Assembly: GCA_022376925.1 (NCBI GenBank)
Contig: JAIOJX010000025.1
Location: 138,033,301-138,097,300 of the forward strand
Source of the DNA: Tragulus kanchil
Taxonomy: Eukaryota; Chordata; Mammalia; Artiodactyla; Tragulidae
DNA length: 64,000 bases
Direction: 5' to 3'
Positions 12,470 to 23,714 of this stretch are shown here, piece after piece. Made by a program: the position numbers and the translations under genes. Each line of letters starts with the position of its first letter. Position 1 is the stretch's first letter. The notes beneath the pieces are model-generated. The model did not search any database. It saw only the letters and a program-made list of their open reading frames with translations, and was not told the DNA's origin.

Positions 12470-12650
12470 AGAGCTCAGACTCCACCTCTCTCTGGCCATA
12501 TGATCTTGTTTAAGTAAGTTAGCTTTTGTGCCTCAGTATCCTCATTTGTAAAAGAGAAAGAGTAGTACTCCTCTCATAGGTTCATTGTAAGGATTAAGTC
12601 AGATAACGCGTTTGTAAAATGTTCAGCACAGTGCTAATAAGCATTCAGTT
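12470..12650 (-). mobile_element. MIR SINE
   Basis: gtgcctcagtatcctcattt and gtaaggattaagtcagataa match the reverse MIR consensus. The duplicate is at about 13588-13765. Confidence 0.75.
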
Positions 12651-14550
12651 TTAAAAAGAAATGAATCAACTGTGTATTTCTTGGCAATGGTTGAGAAATC
12701 AGACTCAACTCTCCAGGGAGATTAGATGAAATGGAGCAACATCCTTGGGCCAAAACGTGACAACACTTGACAGGGATCCATTCCTCACCCCAGCCCAATT
12801 CTCCACCATTGATTTTTTTTTCTTGCTCCTTAAAAAATTTTTTAAATAGTATTGCTATTCATCAGAGGATATACAGTTCTTCAAAATAATATGTAAATGA
12901 ATTCTTTCTCTTCCTACATCATAGTAGGATTATTCTGGATCCTGATAAAACTTTCATTCATGGTGCCCATGCTCTACAAAGATTAGGCAGATGACTACTT
13001 GCTGGACCAATCAGACTTTGTCTTTGCCATAAATCTGAATCTTGTGCGGAGTGGCACTGGATGGAATGAAGGCACTTAAATCATTTCAGTGGTTACACCA
13101 AAAGAAAACACCCATAAATGTCTTCTATAAAGTTGTCCTGTTTATGTTCATCCCAAGGTCAAGTGGTTGTGTTTTCCTTTGATTCTGTGAATCATCTAAT
13201 ATTCTTCCCATATTGCAGTCAGGGGATCGAGAGCCCTTCAGTTACCTGAAGTTGGTTTCTGTAACTTGCAACCAAAGATGCCTGATTAATGCCTTAAGGG
13301 CTACAGTCCATGGGGTCGCAAAGAGTCAGACACAACTGAGCAACAGAGCACAAAACATGTATATATACAGAATCAAATGAATTGTATGACAATTAATGGT
13401 ACATGCCAAATGAATGCTACAGACAGTAAGTGTTATAATAAGTCAAGAGGAGTTGGATGTATCTCTGGTCTGATAAAGTCAAGGAAGCCTTTATAAAAGA
13501 ATTGGGACATACATCACTCAGTTAACTGCCACCCACCCCATTGAGCAGCGCCCATGAAAATCAATAAAAGTCAAGCACTGAGCTAAGAGCTCAGACTCCA
13601 CCTCTCTCTGGCCATATGATCTTGTTTAAGTAAGTTAGCTTTTGTGCCTCAGTATCCTCATTTGTAAAAGAGAAAGAGTAGTACTCCTCTCATAGGTTCA
13701 TTGTAAGGATTAAGTCAGATAACGTTTGTAAAATGTTCAGCACAGTGCTAATAAGCATTCAGTTTTAAAAAGAAATGAATCAACTGTGTATTTCTTGGCA
13801 ATGGTTGAGAAATCAGACTCAACTCTCCAGGGAGATTAGATGAAATGGAGCAACATCCTTGGGCCAAAACGTGACAACACTTGACAGGGATCCATTCCTC
13901 ACCCCAGCCCAATTCTCCACCACACACTCATGCATTTTCTCAGGATAGATAGGTCAGTCAAGGCCTCTGTGAAGCCATTACCAACAAAACCTTTAGAACT
14001 TGCTAATGTTGTTTCATTAGTCTTTTGAAATCCCATGAGACAAAGCAGAGAAGAAGGCTTCTAGTCTCAACAAGCCTTCTAGAAATTGATTTCAAATTCT
14101 GCTAAATGACCTGGGAAAGAATCTCATTCACCGATCCTGGAAACTTAATATGCAATGGGGTCCTGTTTCTTACTCACACACCAATAATCTGTTCACTGGA
14201 TTGGCCTGACTCCTCCCTCATTTTAATCAAACTGCCAAAGTTACGTCTTTTTTAATTTGAAAAGACTTATGTTACTACCTTTTAAAACATTGACAAATCC
14301 AATCAATCAATCAGCACAGTTCATTTTACTTGAGCACATTTGATTGCAGAGTATGTATTGGGTATGCTTTATAACACATCAAAAATAAAACAAGTCTTGA
14401 AAGCTCCAGACCTTGCTGCTATGGGATCAGATATTCACATAAAAACACAAAAGTCTTAATGAATTGCCTTGTCAACATCCAAACTTCTCACTCTATTACT
14501 CAGCATAATGTTCCTGAAGCATAACAGGAAGCATTTAAAAGAAAATCGTA

Positions 14551-14627
14551 AGGGATATGCATATGAATGATCTGGGAACATACATGTACAAAAATAAATA
14601 ATAAATAAATAAAGTAAAAAAAAAAAA
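14551..14627 (+). mobile_element. Very short L1 tail insertion with 14-bp target-site duplication
   Basis: About 40 bases of L1 3' UTR (gggatatgcatatgaatgat then ctgggaacatacatg) are followed by an A-rich tail. The direct repeat aaaagaaaatcgta lies at 14537-14550 and 14628-14641. The left junction reads TTT/AAAA, the favoured L1 endonuclease target. Confidence 0.85.
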
Positions 14628-14716
14628 AAAAGAAAATCGTATACAAAGCAACATAATTAAATTGCTGTTTTATTTGAATCACATGTAATCCTATGACTAG
14701 AAATCCATGGGCTTTC

Positions 14717-15119
14717 GAGAGACAGACATGGACAGTGGACATATGGACATTGCGGAGAATGAACATTGGGTGGGAGGTGTAAAGGAAGTAGCATGAAGGC
14801 CTGTACTATCATACGTGAAAAAAATAGCTATAGTCATTGCTTTGTGAGAAAACGAGATCCTTCAGGGGTGCTGTGTGACAGTCTGGAGGAGTGGGATAGG
14901 GGGGATATACATGTGACTAATCTGGGAACATACATATCTGTAAACACCAAAACTGTAAAAGTTAAAAGTAAAATACATATGACTAATCTGGGAACATGCA
15001 TATCTGTAAACAACAAAACTCTGTAAAAGTTAAACGTAAAAGTTTTTTAAAAAAGATAAGTACTCAAATATTAAAAAAAAAAAAGTTAAAAGTAAAATAA
15101 AAGCTTATAAAAAAAAAAA
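14717..15119 (+). mobile_element. 5'-truncated L1 3' UTR with duplicated tail and 18-bp target-site duplication
   Basis: gagacagacatggacagtgg through gtagcatgaaggcctgtact to gggatatacatgtgactaat is the reverse complement of 36080-36350 of the full-length L1. The terminal segment (gactaatctgggaacat to gtaaaagttaaa) occurs twice in tandem. The direct repeat agaaatccatgggctttc lies at 14699-14716 and 15120-15137. Confidence 0.9.
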
Positions 15120-16233
15120 AGAAATCCATGGGCTTTCTAGCCCAAAAGTAACTAAAGTAGGAGCTTAACAAATCTGCATAACAATACATTTCTAAGATAT
15201 TTGATTTACTTATATTATTTGGTCATTCATTATTCAATCATTCATTAATTTATGAAACACTAATGGCCTGTGGGGCTACACAGACAAGATTAAAAGGCAT
15301 AATTCCTTGCACTAACATTATGAAAGGAGCATTCTGATATTTTTGTAGACCTATAAAATAAACTACTCCATCATCAAGATGCTTCAGCCTTGTACTTTTA
15401 AAAGGGACTCGCCCTTTTTTTTGACAGTAATTTTCCCAGTGTCTTTGCTGCTAAAGAATAGCTTTTCATAACATCAGATCATTTTATAGCTAAGTCACTA
15501 CAGATGCCCACGGCAAGGCTCCACAGACTGGAACTATCATAACCATTATCCTTAACTGCCAGTAAATAATCAGGTTGCCAACCAAACCATACACTTAAGG
15601 CAACGGGGAAATTGAGTCTCTGCTACTTAAACAAAAGGACCTGAATTATTTGGCAGTAATGCTTCAGGCCAGTCTCTGAAAGGAGGCAACTGTGCTATCC
15701 CAGATGTGTATCAAGGCCTGGTTCTCTTAGTTCTGTTCAACTCAATTCATACTTTCCCATCAATCGTTAAGTGCCGGAAACTCACCCTGGGTTATGGACA
15801 CAGAGAATACCTTAGTTGTCTGTGCTCACAAGTCTAAAGGGGAGAAGAAAATAATCCGTTACAAGAGTTGTCAGCAACATCCAGATACATATACTATGTT
15901 TTGAAAACAGCAGAAACCTGAGCAAGGAACTTCAATTTACCTTTAAGCTTCTCCAAAATGTTACCTGCATAGAGCCAACTGTTTCCTGCTGAATTATCTT
16001 TACTCACAACAGTTTAAACACCAAATGAAAGGGCTTTTTGTTGTTGTTGCTGTTCCTCACATTCAGATACATGTGTCCTTCGCAAAAACACTTCTACAAC
16101 TCTCTGGACACCGGTTCAGAACTCAATTCAATTCTGACATTAACTACTTGGAGTTAGTACAGACCCTGCAGGTTAAGGGCTCAGTCCCACCTGTCACAAG
16201 GTCTGGGCCCCCATACCTCTGACTGATTAGCTA

Positions 16234-16670
16234 TAAGCAGAGACATCACTATGCCAACAAAAGTCCATATAGTCAAAGTTACGGTTTTTCCAGTAGTCAT
16301 GCACAAATGTGATGTTTTCGAACTGGTTCTGGAGAAGACTCTTGAGAGTCCCTTGGACAGCAAGGAGATGAAACCAGTCAATCCTAAAGGAAATCAACCC
16401 GGAATATTCATTGGAAGGACTGATGCTGAAGCTCCAATACTTTGGCTCCCTGATGCGAAGAGACAACTCAATGGAAAAGACCCAGATTGCTGGAAAAATT
16501 GAGGGCAGGAGGAGAAGGGAATGACAGAGTATGAGATAGTTGGATGGCACCACCAACTCAATGGACGTGAGTTTGAGCAAACTCCGGGAGATGATGAAAG
16601 ACAGGGAAGCCTGGTGTGCTGCAGTCCATGGGCTTGCCAAGAGTCAGATACGACTTAGCAGCTGAACAAC
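16234..16670 (+). mobile_element. BovB (RTE) LINE 3' end
   Basis: Starting at gcagagacatcactatgcca, the sequence follows the BovB 3' coding end (ggagaagactcttgagagtc, gcaggaggagaagggaatga, caggctt-type end at gacttagcagctgaac). The frame is broken by stops and shifts. The duplicate is at about 17343-17774. Confidence 0.9.
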
Positions 16671-18440
16671 ATAACCTCCTCTCAGGTTCAATAATTTATT
16701 AGAATGAAACTCAGGAAGACACTTTCTTTGCTAATACTTGTTTATTAGAAAGGATATAATTGAGGAACAGCTAAATGGAAGGGATGCACTGGGCAAGCAA
16801 GGATGGGAGAGACATGGAGTTCCCAAGGCCTCTCCAGGAACTCTACCCTCCCAGCCCCCAACCTAGAAACTTTCTGATTCTTGTAGATTCAGAGTTCCAA
16901 TAGGCAGGCATGATGGCCTAAATCACTGACTGACAGAGGATAACTCACTCTCCAGCCCCTCTCATTTTTAGAGATTGAGGTAGGGCTGAAAATTCCAAGC
17001 TTCTAATCATGGTTGGGTCTTTCTGGTGACCACCCCCATCCTGCAGCTATGCAGGGTCCTGCTGGAGTCATCTCACTAGAACAAAAGATGTTCCTGTCAC
17101 CCTGTAACTCAAGAAGTTCCAAGGATTTTAGATGCTCTCTTCTAGGACTGAGGAAAAAAAACCAAGCATCTTTTTCACTATGCCACGGCAGGACATTTTT
17201 GCCTTGTCAATATCACCTTGAACCCCTTACCTCCCAAACCACACTTACCATCCACCTCTTGTCTCCTTCCTGCCCCAATACTTTCTTTTCTTTTTTAATT
17301 TTTGATTGATTGATTTTATCTTCTGGCTGTGATGAGTTTTTTAGAGACATCACTATGCCAACAAAAGTCCATATAGTCAAAGTTACGGTTTTTCCAGTAG
17401 TCATGCACAAATGTGATGTTTTCGAACTGGTTCTGGAGAAGACACTTGGGAGTCCCTTGGACAGCAAGGAGATGAAACCAGTCAATCCTAAAGGAAATCA
17501 ACCCGGAATATTCATTGGAAGGACTGATGCTGAAGCTCCAATACTTTGGCTCCCTGATGCGAAGAGACAACTCAATGGAAAAGACCCAGATTGCTGGAAA
17601 AATTGAGGGCAGGAGGAGAAGGGAATGACAGAGTATGAGATAGTTGGATGGCACCACCAACTCAATGGACGTGAGTTTGAGCAAACTCCGGGAGATGATG
17701 AAAGACAGGGAAGCCTGGTGTGCTGCAGTCCATGGGCTTGCCAAGAGTCAGATACGACTTAGCAGCTGAACAACATAACCTCCTCTCAGGTTCAATAATT
17801 TATTAGAATGAAACTCAGGAAGACACTTTCTTTGCTAATACTTGTTTATTAGAAAGGATATAATTGAGGAACAGCTAAATGGAAGGGATGCACTGGGCAA
17901 GCAAGGATGGGAGAGACATGGAGTTCCCAAGGCCACACGAGGAACTCTACCCTCCCAGCCCCCAACCTAGAAACTTTCTGATTCTTGTAGATTCAGAGTT
18001 CCAATAGGCAGGCATGATGGCCTAAATCACTGACTGACAGAGGATAACTCACTCTCCAGCCCCTCTCATTTTTAGAGATTGAGGTAGGGCTGAAAATTCC
18101 AAGCTTCTAATCATGGTTGGGTCTTTCTGGTGACCACCCCCATCCTGCAGCTATGCAGGGTCCTGCTGGAGTCATCTCACTAGAACAAAAGATGTTCCTG
18201 TCACCCTGTAACTCAAGAAGTTCCAAGGATTTTAGATGCTCTCTTCTAGGACTGAGGAAAAAAAACCAAGCATCTTTTTCACTATGCCACGGCAGGACAT
18301 TTTTGCCTTGTCAATATCACCTTGAACCCCTTACCTCCCAAACCACACTTACCATCCACCTCTTGTCTCCTTCCTGCCCCAATACTTTCTTTTCTTTTTT
18401 AATTTTTGATTGATTGATTTTATCTTCTGGCTGTGGTGAG
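16239..18440. repeat. Direct duplication D6, 1104 bp
   Basis: Copy 1 is about 16239-17342 and copy 2 about 17343-18440. Differences include gactcttgagagtccc/gacacttgggagtccc and ggcctctccagg/ggccacacgagg. Copy 1 ends in the T-rich edge of the SINE that copy 2 continues into. Confidence 0.92.
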
Positions 18441-18675
18441 TTTTCTTTGCTGCATGAGGACTTTCTTTAGTTGCAGTGAGTAGGGGCTTTCCATGGTGCT
18501 CAGGCTTCTCATTGCAGTGGCTTCTCTCGCTGTGGCTCTCAGGGTCTAGAAGGTGGGCTCAGTAGTTGTGGTGCCCAGGCCTAGTGGCCCCGAGACATGT
18601 AGGATCTTCCTGGACCAGGAATCTAACCTGTGTCCCTTGCATTGTAAGGTGGATTCTGGACCACCACGGAAGCAC
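18415..18675 (-). mobile_element. Full-length tRNA-derived SINE (Bov-tA/CHR type)
   Basis: From ttatcttctggctgtggtga through gcagtggcttctctcgctgt to a diverged head (gaccaccacggaagcac). The layout is that of a complete, old Bov-tA-like element of about 260 bp. Its 3' edge is also present at 17290-17342. Confidence 0.78.
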
Positions 18676-19141
18676 CCCCTTTTACATTTCAAGGTGGCTT
18701 TCTGATTCTATACCCAGGAGTCTGCAGAATAGCACATTCTTCAGTCTCTGAAACTCAAAACCTTGACATTTGCCCTGATTCCTTCCACTCTTTCTCTTCA
18801 AGAGGCTGACCCCCTCACTGTGGCTTGCTGACTCTTCCTTTGTAATATTTCTCACTTTTCCCTCAGGCCTTAATCTCATCGTTAAAATAATCTCTTGTAG
18901 ATATTCTTGTTCTCTGCACCATTCACCCTCCATTTTTCTACGACCCAGATTTACTTTCCCCAAATTAATTTTGTACGCAATTTTCAGTTTTAAAATGTTG
19001 AATAATTCTCCACTCTCTATTGGATAAAACTCAAGCTCTGAAATCCATCCACGAGAGTGAAATGGACAGGAAGGGTAGGGGAAATTCTACATCACTGAAG
19101 AGGAGGGAAGCCCGAGGAAAATACTGGCAGTCTCCACTTTT

Positions 19142-21310
19142 CCATCCAGAATGGATGGAACTGGGCCCCTGGTAGCACTAAGACAGGAAAGGTTGTTTAA
19201 AATACACATAACAACACTGAAAAGATGCGTCTAACAGACACCTGAATGCGTATGTCCTCTTGGTTCTACCAGACACCTGCGTGGCTGATTCCTAGGGGAG
19301 CAGAGGATTTCCTCACCCAGGTGGAAAGAGGTGGGCTTCTCCTGCAGGTGGAAGACACACTGTCCCCCAGTCCTCAGTGGCCTGGCTCACCACACCTCTT
19401 GCCCCTTAGTCTCTACAGTGCCTCCCCCACTCTCCTGGCTTCAAGTGAAACTCACGCCTGCTCTGGGCTTCAAGGTTTTGCTTTGCTTTGTTTTGTTTTG
19501 ACATTAAGACAGAGAGTAAGAATGAATATTCTGTGCTAGACTCATGGGATTCTCTAAGTTTAAAGTGTCCAGGGATTTTGTTTTTAAGCACTGGCAATTT
19601 CTTTGGAAATTTCAGTGTGGCCAAATGATTATTCAGCCTGGCAGCACCTCTCTGCTAGCCTCTCAGAAAGATGGCAGGGCGAGAGTTTTTGTTTTAACAG
19701 AAGGATAATTGATTTACTAAATTGCCTTAGCTTCAAGAGTACAGTAAAGTGATTCAGTTATACATTTATATGTACAAATCCACATTTTCCTAATTATTTT
19801 CCATTATAGTTTATTACAAGATATTGAATCCAGTTCCCTGTGCTATCTAATAAACCCTCGCTGTTTATTTTATTATACATGATAGTTTGCATCCACTAAT
19901 CCTATATGTCCAATCTATTCCCCCTTTCCCATTTTTCCTCTTTTATAACCATAAGTTTCTTTGATATGTCTGTGAGTCTGTTTCTGGTTTTTTTTTCTGT
20001 TTCTGTTTTCAAAATAAATTCATTTTTACTATGTCTTAGGTTCTACATCTGATACTACATAATGTTTGTTTCTGTCTGACTTACTTCACTTAGTATGATC
20101 ATCTCTTAAGTCTATTCATATCGCTGCAGATGGCCTTATTTCATTTTTTTCTATGACTGAGTGGTCAGAGCGAAAGTTTACCCCAGGAAATGGGTTTCAT
20201 CTTGGTACCATTTTCCACTGTCATTCATCCAGAATGGATGGAACTGGGCCCCTGGTAGCACTAAGACAGGAAAGGTTGTTTAAAATACACATAACAACAC
20301 TGAAAAGATGCGTCTAACAGACACCTGAATGCGTATGTCCTCTTGGTTCTACCAGACACCTGCGTGGCTGATTCCTAGGGGAGCAGAGGATTTCCTCACC
20401 CAGGTGGAAAGAGGTGGGCTTCTCCTGCAGGTGGAAGACACACTGTCCCCCAGTCCTCAGTGGCCTGGCTCACCACACCTCTTGCCCCTTAGTCTCTACA
20501 GTGCCTCCCCCACTCTCCTGGCTTCAAGTGAAACTCACGCCTGCTCTGGGCTTCAAGGTTTTGCTTTGCTTTGTTTTGTTTTGACATTAAGACAGAGAGT
20601 AAGAATGAATATTCTGTGCTAGACTCATGGGATTCTCTAAGTTTAAAGTGTCCAGGGATTTTGTTTTTAAGCACTGGCAATTTCTTTGGAAATTTCAGTG
20701 TGGCCAAATGATTATTCAGCCTGGCAGCACCTCTCTGCTAGCCTCTCAGAAAGATGGCAGGGCGAGAGTTTTTGTTTTAACAGAAGGATAATTGATTTAC
20801 TAAATTGCCTTAGCTTCAAGAGTACAGTAAAGTGATTCAGTTATACATTTATATGTACAAATCCACATTTTCCTAATTATTTTCCATTATAGTTTATTAC
20901 AAGATATTGAATCCAGTTCCCTGTGCTATCTAATAAACCCTCGCTGTTTATTTTATTATACATGATAGTTTGCATCCACTAATCCTATATGTCCAATCTA
21001 TTCCCCCTTTCCCATTTTTCCTCTTTTATAACCATAAGTTTCTTTGATATGTCTGTGAGTCTGTTTCTGGTTTTTTTTTCTGTTTCTGTTTTCAAAATAA
21101 ATTCATTTTTACTATGTCTTAGGTTCTACATCTGATACTACATAATGTTTGTTTCTGTCTGACTTACTTCACTTAGTATGATCATCTCTTAAGTCTATTC
21201 ATATCGCTGCAGATGGCCTTATTTCATTTTTTTTCTATGACTGAGTGGTCAGAGCGAAAGTTTACCCCAGGAAATGGGTTTCATCTTGGTACCATTTTCC
21301 ACTGTCATTC
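19142..21310. repeat. Direct duplication D7, 1083 bp
   Basis: Copy 1 is about 19142-20225 and copy 2 about 20226-21310. The copies are nearly identical, the clear difference being T-run length. The join is at cattcat/ccagaatgg, with catcc shared by both ends. Confidence 0.93.
19689..20166 (-). mobile_element. 5'-truncated L1 3' end
   Basis: gataattgatttactaaatt, tgaatccagttccctgtgct, tgtttctgtctgacttactt and ttcatttttttctatgactg follow the 3' end of ruminant L1 in reverse. An imperfect direct repeat (agggcgagagttt at 19676, agagcgaaagttt at 20167) may be the decayed target-site duplication. The duplicate is at 20772-21250. Confidence 0.75.
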
Positions 21311-21668
21311 ATACAGAACAGTTTGCCAGGACTGTGCCACAAAGCATCTGAATCGAGACTCAAAAGACTTTTGAATCTAAGCTGTGTCCAAAGATACCCA
21401 TTTCCAGGACCAGCCTAGAGAAAGGAATTTAAATTCCAGAGGCTGGGGAAAGTGACATAAATGATTATTTGTAAAACAGAGAGTGTATCCATCATTCTCA
21501 GTCTTCAGTAAGAAATGTCTGTTGCAAAAGACTGATTCAAGGAACTCTAAGACTAGATGGAGAAGCCATAACTAGAACAGAAATGCCTCCAGGGTATATG
21601 CATTCCAAAGAACTGTGACGTGCTTGCTTCAAAATCTGATTTTATCTTTTATTTAAAGCTGAGAGATA

Positions 21669-21820
21669 GGGACTTCCCTGATGGTCCAGTGGTTAAAGCT
21701 TCTCACTTCCAATGCAGGGGCCTGGGTCCAATCCCTGGTCAGGAAATTAGATCCCACATGCCACAACTAAGACCTGGTACGATCAAATAAAATAAATAAA
21801 CAAAATATTAAAAGAAAAAG
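21669..21820 (+). mobile_element. tRNA-derived SINE (Bov-tA/CHR type)
   Basis: gacttccctgatggtccagt, gcaggggcctgggtccaatc and agatcccacatgccacaact lead into an A-rich tail. It is flanked by tgagagata at 21660-21668 and 21821-21829. The duplicate begins at about 22816. Confidence 0.83.
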
Positions 21821-21900
21821 TGAGAGATAAAAGATGTAATCATGCCCCCTTCAAAATCCAGATAGAAACTGTCCTCTTAAAGAAACAATGCTTCTTTTTT

Positions 21901-22225
21901 AATATTTATATATTTGGCTGTGCCACATCTTCACTGCAGCATGTGGGATCTTTAGTTGCAGCATGCAAAATCTTTAGTTGTGGCCTGAAGCAGCATATGG
22001 AATCGAGTTCCCTGACCAGAAATTGAACCTGACCTTCTGCATTGGGAATACAAAGTCTTAGCCACTGGACCACCAGAGAAGTCCCTTACCCTTTTTCTTT
22101 TTTATTTTATTTTTAACTTTTTTGACGGCACTGTGTGCCATGTGAAATCTTAGTTCCCTGACTGGGGATCGAACTCACACTCCATGTGTTGGAAGGGCAG
22201 AGTCTTAGCCACTGGACCACCAATG
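21901..22225 (-). mobile_element. Two stacked tRNA-derived SINEs
   Basis: Two minus-strand heads are visible, ending in ccactggaccaccagagaag (about 22083) and ccactggaccaccaatg (about 22228). They lie between direct repeats caatgcttctttttt at 21886-21900 and 22226-22240, so the pair looks like one insertion unit or one SINE inserted into another. The duplicate is at about 23046-23370. Confidence 0.75.
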
Positions 22226-22240
22226 CTTCTTTTTTATAAT

Positions 22241-22634
22241 TTATTTTTTTTTTTACTGAGGTATAGTTGAGCCACACAGTATTGTATTAATTATTGCTGT
22301 ACAGCGAGGCAACTCAGTTGCACATACATATATATGTATATTCTCTTTCATATTCTTTTCAGTTATGGTTTATAATAGGATATTGAATATAGTTCCCTGT
22401 GCTATACAGTGGAATTTTGTTGACCATCCATCCTATGTACACCAGTTTCACCTTCTAATCCCAAACTCCCACTCCTACCCTTCCCAACCCCTTGCTCCTT
22501 GGAAACCACCTGTCTATTCTCCGTGGCCCTGGGTCTGCCTCTGCTTCATAGCCAGATGCATTTGTGTCATAGTTTAATTCTGTACAGAAGTGGCATCCTG
22601 TGGTATTTGTCCTTCTCTTTCTGGCTTACTACAA
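22241..22634 (-). mobile_element. 5'-truncated L1 3' end
   Basis: ttactgaggtatagttgagc, gttccctgtgctatacagtg, ccttctctttctggcttact follow the L1 3' end in reverse. The host sequence aacaatgcttcttt recurs on both sides (21884 and 22637), consistent with its target-site duplication. Further copies are at 23386-23780 and, in part, 24845-24912. Confidence 0.8.
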
Positions 22635-23714
22635 AAAACAATGCTTCTTTGAAACAAAGACTACCCCCCTCCCAGAATCACTGTGGGTAGGTGATTAGGT
22701 TTCACAGATTATTAAGTAGTTATTCATATGTGTGCAGTCCAGAAATGTGCCAAGATGGAAAAGTTCCAAACCAGATAGAGAAAGGCGGTGGGCTTTTCTC
22801 TAAAGCTGAGAGATAGGGACTTCCCTGATGGTCCAGTGGTTAAAGCTTCTCACTTCCAATGCAGGGGCCTGGGTCCAATCCCTGGTCAGGAAATTAGATC
22901 CCACATGCCACAACTAAGACCTGGTACGATCAAATAAAATAAATAAACAAAATATTAAAAGAAAAAGTGAGAGATAAAAGATGTAATCATGCCCCCTTCA
23001 AAATCCAGATAGAAACTGTCCTCTTAAAGAAACAATGCTTCTTTTTTAATATTTATATATTTGGCTGTGCCACATCTTCACTGCAGCATGTGGGATCTTT
23101 AGTTGCAGCATGCAAAATCTTTAGTTGTGGCCTGAAGCAGCATATGGAATCGAGTTCCCTGACCAGAAATTGAACCTGACCTTCTGCATTGGGAATACAA
23201 AGTCTTAGCCACTGGACCACCAGAGAAGTCCCTTACCCTTTTTCTTTTTTATTTTATTTTTAACTTTTTTGACGGCACTGTGTGCCATGTGAAATCTTAG
23301 TTCCCTGACTGGGGATCGAACTCACACTCCATGTGTTGGAAGGGCAGAGTCTTAGCCACTGGACCACCAATGCTTCTTTTTTATAATTTAATTTTTTTTA
23401 CTGAGGTATAGTTGAGCCACACAGTATTGTATTAATTATTGCTGTACAGCGAGGCAACTCAGTTGCACATACATATATATGTATATTCTCTTTCATATTC
23501 TTTTCAGTTATGGTTTATAATAGGATATTGAATATAGTTCCCTGTGCTATACAGTGGAATTTTGTTGACCATCCATCCTATGTACACCAGTTTCACCTTC
23601 TAATCCCAAACTCCCACTCCTACCCTTCCCAACCCCTTGCTCCTTGGAAACCACCTGTCTATTCTCCGTGGCCCTGGGTCTGCCTCTGCTTCATAGCCAG
23701 ATGCATTTGTGTCA

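Larger units (their letters stand above)
11729..13922. repeat. Direct duplication D5, about 1.12 kb
   Basis: Copy 1 is about 11729-12808 and copy 2 about 12848-13922. Differences include gatcgtagagagccc/gatcgagagccc and gataacgcgtttg/gataacgtttg. A T-rich stretch of about 40 bases (12809-12847) separates the copies and does not recur after copy 2. Confidence 0.92.

Noticed and set aside
14881..15030. Short spaced repeats resembling a CRISPR-like array
   Set aside because: Only two imperfect repeats, which are the doubled L1 3' tail in a mammalian genome.
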